DNA of 64,000 bases from contig JAUIJD010000016.1 of NCBI GenBank assembly GCA_030431475.1, positions 24,347 through 88,346 of the forward strand. The letters run 5' to 3'. This document shows positions 33,901 through 42,100 of the stretch, in pieces (position 1 is the stretch's first letter; each line of letters begins with the position of its first letter). Both the position numbers and the translations under genes were made by a program. The notes under the pieces are model-generated. The model was not told the origin of the DNA, ran no database searches, and saw only the letters and a list, made by a program, of their open reading frames with translations. The DNA is from Verrucomicrobiia bacterium (GTDB lineage Bacteria > Verrucomicrobiota > Verrucomicrobiia > Verrucomicrobiales > Akkermansiaceae).

Positions 33901-35950
33901 TCGCCTCCTCCTCTCCAAGGACCTCCACCGCTTCCCGGCGTCGCCCGGGCTTACCCGCCGCATACAGCGGGCGGGGAGTGAAACCCAGAGCCCGCTCGAT
34001 GCCCGCGCGCTCATCCTCGTCGTCACACATCCCATGCAGCAGGATTCCGAAGGCCGAGTCCGAGGTCTCGCGCCACCACCGCCGTGCCCTTTGCAACGCC
34101 GCATCTCGATCCAGCGGCGAGGTCAACTCCGATACCACAAAGTCGAGCACCTCACGCCCGCCCACCGAAAGCCGCTCGAGATCGATCGGATCCAGCGAAG
34201 GCACCTCCACCGCCACCTTCACCACCGGCGGGCGGTTGCCGCTCCAATCATAAATCGTCGAGGGTATCATCTGGTTCCTCCCCACCGAGATCGAACGAAA
34301 GCCGGTCGGCGGAATCCCTGCCGCCTGCGGACCAGGCTTGGGATGCGCGGTAAAGGACCACTGCCGGAAGGGGGTCTCCCAACACAGCGCAGCGACCATG
34401 CCATCGTACAAGGTGCGCAGCTCACCCGCCGTAGCAAAGTCCACCCCGGCAGGCCGCTCCACTGAAGCCTCCTGCGGCAGACCCCGGGTGGGCCTCGGCA
34501 GATCTTTCACCCCCACCACTTCCAGGCTGCCCACGAGCGAGCCCGACCAGCCCTCGTCGAGGCAGGCACGATACACCTCCCGCACCCTGCGCGCATCCTC
34601 CCACTTCACCCCCCCGACCCGCCTCGACGCGACCGCACCAAGCATGGACTCCGGCGCAGCTTTCACTCCCTCGTCCCACTCGTTCCAGAACGCATCCGGC
34701 AAAGCAAGCCACGCTGCCATCATCGCCGCATCCAGAGGCTCCGCCTGCCGCTCCCTCACCCAGCGTTCGTGGAACTTCGCTCGTGTGCGCTCCGGAATCT
34801 CCCGGGCTCCGAAATGCAGCACCTCCGCCTCGAAAGAACCCGAGAACGAGTTCAAAGGCTCCATCAACACATCCGTAGGCACCTTGTCCACGCTTGCCGC
34901 CGCAGTCTCCCACACCTCGATCACCTCCCGCGTCGAAGCTCCCAGGGCCCGCAGCGCCCGGGCGAGCGCAAACCTCGCCTCGCGGTCTTCGGGCACCTCG
35001 TCCACACGTTCTCGCAGCGCTTGAATCAGGAGCGGACTTCCCAGCTCGGGAGCTCGTTCCCATGCCCTTCCATCACTCCGCACCGCAAGTTCGACCCCCT
35101 CTTCCGGATGCGTCGCCAACAAGCCGGCAAGCGCCACCTTCCACAGCCTCGGATTCATCGACTTCGTGGCGGCCATGGCATCCCGCAAGATCCGTCTTTC
35201 CCCGGCCATGCCACCGCTTTCCATGATCTCCAGCACCCGCAACACCTCGCCGCCATCCAGCTCACCTGCCGCCACGCCGACACCAAGCCTCAACAACTCG
35301 GGAACCTTCCCGGACGCCTTTGGAAAACCCTTCGCCCGCGCCTGAAGCCACGCCACCTGCACGCCCGGCCGATCCCACCAAACGCCATGCGGTTGACAGT
35401 GCCAGAAAAGCCTCGCCACCTCCCTGTCTCCGAGATCTCGCAGAAGAAAATCGCGAAACGCCGTGACGTCCTTATCCGTCCCCATCGCCACAAGAGGAAG
35501 CATCGCCAACCAAGCCTCCCTGATCGTGTTCTCGCCGTTGAAAATCCATGACTGCTTCGATTGAGGCAAGGGGTCCGGTCCCCAATCGGAAAGCCTCTCC
35601 CACATCTCCCCCGCCTCGGCGATCCGGCCTTGCCGCCAGATCAGCCGCAGCCGGTCGGCCGGAAACTCCGCGAGTTGCTCCGCCGCCGCAAACTCCCCGC
35701 CATCCTCCAGCAACAGGCACTTCAAGCGTCGCCCTGCGATCGTCTCCGGGTCGCGATCCCGCCACACCTCTCGCAGATCATCCCGCAATGGCTTCGCCAA
35801 TAGGAGCACCGCCGGTGGACCATCGAAGGGACTCGGTCGCGCGACCTCCGCCTCACTACTGAAGAACGCCACCGGAGCCGGTGCAGCCTCCGCGCGGACC
35901 CAAACTGCCCCGATGACAACGGAAATCCCCAACCATAGGCCAAGCTTCAT
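30956..35950 (-). CDS. Very large secreted protein of unknown function
   Basis: A 1664-residue protein with signal peptide (MKLGLWLGISVVIGAVWVRA). I do not recognise a family. Roughly residues 50-1230 are alpha-helical, rich in Leu, Ala, Arg and Trp, with an irregular helical-repeat look. About 1290-1410 is beta-rich (FHFEWLDAKGRMLGASYV), resembling a carbohydrate-binding or galactose-binding-like sandwich. The last 230 residues contain repeated W-x-x-D-P/W-V-M-D segments (VWVMDAEGDLWRYEAG, MAVWDLEG) suggesting a beta-propeller. Trp content is high. It shares strand and spacing with the sulfatase block but its role is not inferable. The stop codon touches a truncated repeat element. Confidence 0.75.
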   Translation of the reverse strand: MKLGLWLGISVVIGAVWVRAEAAPAPVAFFSSEAEVARPSPFDGPPAVLLLAKPLRDDLREVWRDRDPETIAGRRLKCLLLEDGGEFAAAEQLAEFPADRLRLIWRQGRIAEAGEMWERLSDWGPDPLPQSKQSWIFNGENTIREAWLAMLPLVAMGTDKDVTAFRDFLLRDLGDREVARLFWHCQPHGVWWDRPGVQVAWLQARAKGFPKASGKVPELLRLGVGVAAGELDGGEVLRVLEIMESGGMAGERRILRDAMAATKSMNPRLWKVALAGLLATHPEEGVELAVRSDGRAWERAPELGSPLLIQALRERVDEVPEDREARFALARALRALGASTREVIEVWETAAASVDKVPTDVLMEPLNSFSGSFEAEVLHFGAREIPERTRAKFHERWVRERQAEPLDAAMMAAWLALPDAFWNEWDEGVKAAPESMLGAVASRRVGGVKWEDARRVREVYRACLDEGWSGSLVGSLEVVGVKDLPRPTRGLPQEASVERPAGVDFATAGELRTLYDGMVAALCWETPFRQWSFTAHPKPGPQAAGIPPTGFRSISVGRNQMIPSTIYDWSGNRPPVVKVAVEVPSLDPIDLERLSVGGREVLDFVVSELTSPLDRDAALQRARRWWRETSDSAFGILLHGMCDDEDERAGIERALGFTPRPLYAAGKPGRRREAVEVLGEEEATFLLSRAGVLLGANHNLRMFRRCDSGPLRQADERGVAEAFERLQSAGVSEADLALCRYRYRCSKGPFSLEAAMAVAKSGRFQRSLAWAVVPRLRRDRELEMIDAGLSELADQGVALEFLDDPALVVWLGPERVATLVEQTTSARTRAVGDTHGPRLERIVARLVEVSDQEAALRVARASSAWDRFSLGRVLRCLPEGKSRQELAAAWLTGRTVEIDRRWAVSRGGADLKELPAGLPAEEWLAVAGLLATEERWGTEKDRARSLLYSLIAAESEDFGLLRELLPEAADQLELLTSAIQATKSWPPVKHAARQVVRQVLAGLAADLAESIEPGELSPRVVGMLALFPPETKKVERGFRRHWPESGSPEHFPTRMAVDVMGEAEVIQRFQEAGSPQPWTLDRLIPGPVWALNEAAAPAAAWALLEPFRESLLDHVRERSLDLPRVLPGVRAAGEVELLKALVALDPQGRHEETRISRAWLEARAGKTGPADRLDVRLLGDGGLQWAVSRLDGGAVLAEGGEIELVVRDGQARRTLWRQAVDEVVGRIDPQVAEADARLEVIHRDHDGRWRSQQVVFSTPVELESKSVCEATGEGPFPGIPSMRARGVVAEAEVSAPVRCGVSFWVRRPSSRSGGFHFEWLDAKGRMLGASYVTEARKATSWTLASAAMPEGTQLGSISRLRLRRDDKALGGLEVSDVRFIQTERIDDEVLCVLPFRPTWLARGESGWWVGGADGNDPIHRAARRLSGRRDYRDSVREGWWARLDPDTGRLGELRRLQAAPVWMNEVAGDVWVMDAEGDLWRYEAGRGFPQPVFAFVHPVQLAVSEGGRWMVAVDDDQQMAVWDLEGESAEPLAKRDGVSCQRHVVVEEGDQAWVVVGTNAPAAQAGQPQRNSWSWFRLSDLEPDESRTGAPACEVRGADGRSDLGGSGRLLKLQGRFGQELVLLDTDGSELEHFGRAAPGCFFLDGDGRVARSDESGRVSISTP

Positions 35951-35995
35951 GGTGGTTCGCAGACAGCCAGAATCGCCACTTCATGTAAAGAGTCC

Positions 35996-36100
35996 GGAGT
36001 GGCGCCTTGCAGGCGCCATGAGCCGGGTCGGTGGCTTTCCAGCCGCCGGGCGACCGGAGATCGCCCGCCCGGCGCATGGCGCTTCGACAAGCGCCACTCC
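35996..36100 (+). repeat. Composite multi-hairpin element, copy 2 (complete)
   Basis: A 105-base unit with 10-nt perfect inverted ends GGAGTGGCGC and GCGCCACTCC. Internal hairpins in order: GGCGCC-TTGCA-GGCGCC, GGTGGC-TTTCCA-GCCGCC (one G-T type pair), GGGCGACCGGAGATCGCCC, GGCGC-TTCGACAA-GCGCC. It lies between the 1664-residue gene and the stop of the GH13 giant. The last hairpin of the family continues into that gene's 3' end (36106-36122). Confidence 0.88.
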
Positions 36101-36103
36101 GCC

Positions 36104-39100
36104 TCAAGGCGCCTGGAGGCCGCCACTCCCGATCCTCACCCGGTAGAATCCGGCGCCCGGACCGATCGGCAGGTCGTCGAAGTTCACGGTCCCGGGACCC
36201 CCCTCGCCGACCGTCGAAACCGGCGCCCCCTCGTCGCTCCACGCCGAGAGGTCGCTCGAGAACTCAAGCTGGTAGATCCGATCCGGCAGGCTCGGGAAAC
36301 TGATGTCGAGCAGGTTGCCGTCGCGGACCAGGCTCAGACGCGGGAAGTCGGCCGCATCGTCCTCCTGCGGATCGAGCCCCACCAGCCACTCGTCGAAGTT
36401 GGACAGACCGTCTCCGTCGGGATCGCCGTCCGGCCCGTTGTCGCCGTCCGGGTCATCGTCATCGAGCCCGTTCGCCAGCTCCCACGCGTAGGGCAAGCCG
36501 TCGGCATCGCCGTCGAGCACCACCACGTCGAGCGCGAGCGAGACGGTGAAGGTCGTCGCCTGGCTCTCCACTTCGACCTGCTGGGTCTGCGCCTGGTTGC
36601 GCATCGCCACGGTGTCGAAGGCGCCCTCGTCGTCATTGGCGGCCGACTGCCAGGTGACGTTGCTGTCGAGTCCGACCAGGGACGAGGTGAAGAGGGTGGG
36701 CGTCGTGTGCGCGACTTCGACCCCGCCGGCCGCCGCCCCGATGGTGAGTCCTTGCTGGCCGCGGACCAGCAGCTCGTCGAGGTCGGGGCTGAGGCCGAAG
36801 CGGACGAACAGCTTGTTCACCGCACCGGTCAGCGAGTAGTCGGCGACGAGCGCATCGGCCCCGTTCCCGAGCGTGATGGTTTTCGCCACCGCGCCATCCG
36901 AGGAGGTGAAGGTCCATCCGCCGGTGGCCGAGGACACGGCGTAGAGGTCGTTGACGTAGCCGGTCGTGCCCCCACCGCCGCCGTCGGCGTACCAATCCTT
37001 GAAGGCCGAGGTCCGCCGGGCGAGCACCGAGCCGTCCGGGTTGCGGTTGCCCGCCCCTTCCTCCTCGGTCTCGAATGCCGCGAGCGACAGCGGGTTGCCG
37101 ACGACCTGCACGATCTCTCCGTTCGGCGCCAGACGCCAGGCGCCGACGCAGCGTCCGCCGATCGCCTCGAAGATCGCGAACACCCGGTCGTTGCGGATCA
37201 GATACTCGTCCTCGCCGTCGAGATCGACGTCCTCGGCCACCGCCTCGGCCGTCGCCGGCGGCGATGCCGCCCAGGCCGCCACCGCGGCGTAGCGTGCCGC
37301 CATCCGCGTGCCGGCCTGCGCCCGCTTCGAGAAGCCGGCGAGCTCGTCATAGCTCGTGTCCGGATAGATGAAGTCGCCCGTCGAGTAGGTGCGGAGGTCG
37401 TTGTTGTCCTCGTTGTGCCAGCCGGCGAGGAAGGTGGAGGCGTGATAGGTGCCGCGGGCGATCCGGCCAAGGCGGCTGTCGGGCAACCCACCCACCGCGC
37501 TCCAGGCACTGCTCGCCATGCCGGATCCTCCCCCGCCGAAGTTCTGGACCCCGTAGAAGTCATCGCCCGCGGGATCGACGTCCACCCCGGGGCGGATCTC
37601 GAAGACCTTGTCGCGCAGGCTTTCCTCCTGACCCGAGCCGAACCACCAGAAGTCGTAGTTGCCCTGGGTCGCGTGGTCGAGCCACAGCGGCCCGAGCTTG
37701 CGGCCGAAGGTCGTGCTCCCGCGGTCGATCCCCGCGAAGTTGTCGCCGCCGCCGTCCGGTGGCAGGGAAAGATCGACCTGGCCCGTGGCAACCTGGTCCG
37801 GCCCGACGAGCTCGACCCACGGGCGGCTGGCGAGCCAGGCGAGGTTGCGGTCGTAGGCACCCGCCTGATCGGCACTGCCGAAGTCGGCGAGGTCGCTGTA
37901 GAACACGACGAGCTGGTGCTGCTCGCCGCTGCGCGCCTTGCGCGAGAGGAGCTGGCGCAGGTTGATGTCGAGGCCGCTGTCGGTGTTGCGGAAGCGGAAG
38001 GTCGAGGCCTGGTCGTTGATGACGATGGTGTCGAGGCCGTTGATGCGGTTGATGCGGTAGCCGTCGTCGAGCAGCGCGGCCTGGCGCCCGAAGCGGTCGA
38101 GGATGTGGCGGAACTGGTCGGCGAACACGTGGGTGTAGCCGAGTGCCGAAACCTTCGACAGCACCGTCTCGTCGATCACCCGCTCGGGGATCCAGAACAC
38201 CTTCGACGAAGGGGCGACCCCGTAGATCGCCTCGAGGGTGCGGTCGGCCAGCGAGACGTTGTCGTCGATGTGGTTCACGTCGTAGTAGGCCAGCGGCGCG
38301 TCGGCGAAGGTCGAGGCGATCAGCTCGACCGTGCCGTCCTGCGCCAGCACGCCGATGCGCTGGTTGAAGGCCGGGCCATCGCGCCACGGCTTGCCGGCGC
38401 CCGGATCGACCGCCGCCCACTGCGCCGCCGCGGCAAGCGTCGGGGTGAGATGGAGGCCGAGCTTCGCGCCGAAGGACTCGTGGGCGTCGAACAAGCGATA
38501 CCAACCGGCCGCGGTGCCGTCGTCGATGTCCGCCTGGACGGCGGCGTTGCTGATCCCGCTCTGGATCTCCGAGCCCGGATTCAACGCCTGGTTCCCGTGC
38601 GCGAGCATCATCACCTTCGCCCGCTTGCCCTTGTCCGGTCCGTGGTAGCCGAACCATGACCGCAGCTCGCTGTTCTGGCCGATGTAGCCCTGGTCCCGCC
38701 AGTAGTCCTCGGCCAGGTAGTCATCGTAGATCGTGTCGCGGATGTCGGTGCGGCCGCCGATGTCGCCGGCACCGGGCGGGCTGTTGCTCGTTCCGTCACG
38801 GGTGGTGATGACCTGGAAGTTCAGGCTCGCGGGGTCGCCGAGCCAGCCGGCATCGGTCAGGGCCTTGCGGGAAATGGAGAACTCGACGGCATCGAGGCGG
38901 CTGTCGAAGTAGGCCTTCCCGAACCCGTCCGGCGTGTTCTGGTCGCGACGCTCGACCCCCTTCGGCGTCAGGTCCTCGTTGATACCCGTGGTGTTGCTGG
39001 CCGGGTTGGTGTCGACGTACACCGCGCCGTTGTTCGACTGATAGACCGCGACCACGGCCTCCCAGCGCATGAGCGTCCCGGTATCGACATCGTCGGGCAG

Positions 39101-42100
39101 CGTGTACTCGCCGACCTCCGTGTTGCCGCTGTCGATCACCACGTAGAGGTCGAGATTCCCCTCCTCGGCGTACGGCCGGAGGTCGTGGAGATCGACGCGG
39201 AAGTAGAACTCTCCGGTGCCGCCGACCGAGGGGTCGCCGCCGTCGCGGGCGTAGAAGGCGACCAGGTCGCGGGAGCCGTCGTGACCGTCGTAGCCGAGAT
39301 AGGTGTCGCCCCCCTGGTGACCCGATCCGTCGCCCTCGAAGGCATCGAGCACGACCAGGTCGTCGATCGTCCAGTCGGTGAATTCCTGACGGTTGCTCAC
39401 CGCACCCCGCACGATGGCGTCTTCCTCGGCGACCGGCCCGATCACGATCTCCTCGCCCGGCTCGAGCACGACGCTGTTGTCGACCGTCGGGTCGGTGCCG
39501 GCGAGCAACTCCTGGAGGTTGGTCAGCCCGTCGCCATCGCCGTCACCGCTGCCGCCGTTCACCGGGTCCGGCGAGGTGCCGTCGAAAGTCGTCGTGCCGT
39601 CGTCGAGCGGGTTCAGCCCGAAACGTCGCTCCCAGCCGTCAGGCAGGCCGTCGCCGTCGGTGTCGCCTGAGAGCGGATCGGTCTCGGTCCACACCTCACC
39701 TCCCTGCCACGTGCGGTCGCCGTTGGTGTCGCCGGTGATGTCGCCGGTGAAGTCCGTGTCCTCGCCGAAGCCGTCGGAAAGACCGTCATCGTCGGTGTCG
39801 GAATCGTTCGGCGAGGTCTCGATCCACGTCTCGCCGGGATCGATCACCCCGTCCGGCCAGTCGCGTCCGGTGGTCGGCCCATCCATGGTGCCGAGCGGCG
39901 CGCCATCGCCGTCGATCCAGCCGTTGGCATTGGTGTCCTCGATCCCGTCGAGCAACCCGTCGCCGTCGCTGTCGGGATCTCCGGGATTCGTCGTACTTCC
40001 CCACAACTGCTTCGCGCGGTCGCCACCTTCGCTGGCGCTGTTCACACCGGGCACCGAGCCGAGGTTGTCGAGCGTGTTGTAGAACGGGGGGTCGAGGTCG
40101 CCGATGAAATTGAGGGTGCCGTCGCCGTTGGTGTCGGCGAGCTCGTCGGTATCGCTGCCCGGCGTCCGCCAGCCGACCTCGAGTCCGTCCGGCAGGCCGT
40201 CGCCGTCGGTGTCGGGCATCAGGGGATTCGATTCGCCGTAGGCGTTGTGGACGTGGACCTCGCCGTTGGTCCACTGCTCCGGGTTCGGCTTGTAGCGCGG
40301 ATCGGTCGCCGGAAAGCCGTTCGGCAGGGGCAGCGGCGTGCCCTCGTCGAAGTCGGCGAGCCCGTCGTCATCATCGTCGAGGTCGTTCGGATCGGCCTCG
40401 ACCAACTGACGGCGGATCACCGTGGCGTTGCGCAGGTCGGTGGCCGTGCCACCCGGCGAAACGGCCTCGGCCTCCAGCCGGAACGAGCCGGGCTGGGTGA
40501 TGGTCCAGATGAAGTCCCAGAACGCGCTCGACCCCTGGATGTCCGGCTGGATGCCGGGCGTGCCGGGATCCTGGTCCACCGGTGTCAGCGTGCCGCTTCC
40601 GAGCAGGAAGGAAAGCGCGACCGAAGTTGTGTCGGCATCCGTTTCGACCCGCACCGTGTAGTCGAGCGAATCCGGACCGGGGCCGTCGGGCAGCACGATC
40701 TCGACCCGTCGGCCGTTGCTGTCGAACTCCTGCGGCTGGAGGATGGTCACCCGCGGGGCGGTGCTGGGCGCGGCACGGACTTTCCGCGAAGCGAGCAAAT
40801 CGGAGAGCGGATCGGGCCGGTCGTGGGTGACTTCGATCCGGTGCAGGAAGTCGTCGATGCCGTTGTAGAGGTTCGGCAGCGTGAAGGCGAGGGCGTGGTA
40901 ATCGGCGGTCTCGTTGTAGTTGATCGAGAGGTTGCCCGGATCGAGCACCAGCGCCGAACCCGGCCACGACTCGTCGCCCCCGTAGCGGACGAGGAAGCGG
41001 GCCTTGAGATCGGGCTCGCTCAGGCCGTCGGCCAGCGCCTTCGAAAAGTATGCCTTCACCTCGTAGTTCTCGTCGATCAGGTCGCCGTCGGCCGGCGGAT
41101 AGGCGGTGAACATCCGCAGATCGGGACCCTCCGTGTTCACCGTGCGGTTGAGGGTGGTGAAGTGCCCGGTGGTGTCGGCGAGCAGGTCGTCGTCGGACGA
41201 GCTGAGCTCGCGCAGGCGGACCTGGATCGTGCCGGCGCCGCTGGACGGGATGTTGACGTAGTTGAAGCGGAACTCGCGACGGAAGGCGGGGTCGCCCGGA
41301 GTGATCGAGGCCGAGGGCGTGACCTCGGTCGCCCGCACCCAGGCGCCGTTGCCGTTGTCGACGCCGGTCTGCAGGTCGTCGTTCGTGGCGTCGCTGTCGG
41401 TGATCCGGTACCAGGCCTCGGTCACCGAGGCGTCGGCCCGGACCACCACACCGTATTCGCTGCCGCCCACCGTGTCGCCGTCGCTCGCCGGGAAGAGGAT
41501 TTCCCCGCCCGGTCGCTCGGCGTCGTAGTAGAAGGTCTGGAGGTAGGTCTTGTAGATCGGCGCCCGGTTGTCGCGCTGGAGGAAGGCGCGCGCCCGCAGC
41601 ACGTGGAAGCCCTCCTCCAGTCCCGTCTCGGTGGCCCACGGCCAGGTCGAGTAGTCGGTGCCGGGCACGGGGGTGCGGGCGTAGTCGTTGTGGGGGAAAT
41701 ACTCGACCGACGTCGCGTCGAAGTCCTCGATCGCGAAGGTCGTCATCATCCCGAACTTGCGTCCGACGTTGGCCGTGTCCGACGGGAACACGCTGGCCGC
41801 GCCTTCCTTGTAGATCCCAATCTTGTACTTGAGCGTCTCCCCGGACCCCGGCTTCGGGATCGCGGCGGTCATCCACCAGTCGTCGCCGCCCTCGTTGTGG
41901 GAGAAGCCCATTTCCTCGACCGCGGTCGTGCCGCGCCCGACGCCGCCGGCCCCCTCCGGATTGCTGCCGTCGATGGTGTAGTAGCAGAACATCCGGAACC
42001 CACCGCCGACGCCGTTCGGCTTGGCCCAGACCGACACCGTCGTGGCGTCTTCCTCGTACTGGTCCGGCGCGCTGCCCCCGGGCCATCCCCCGCCGGGCGT

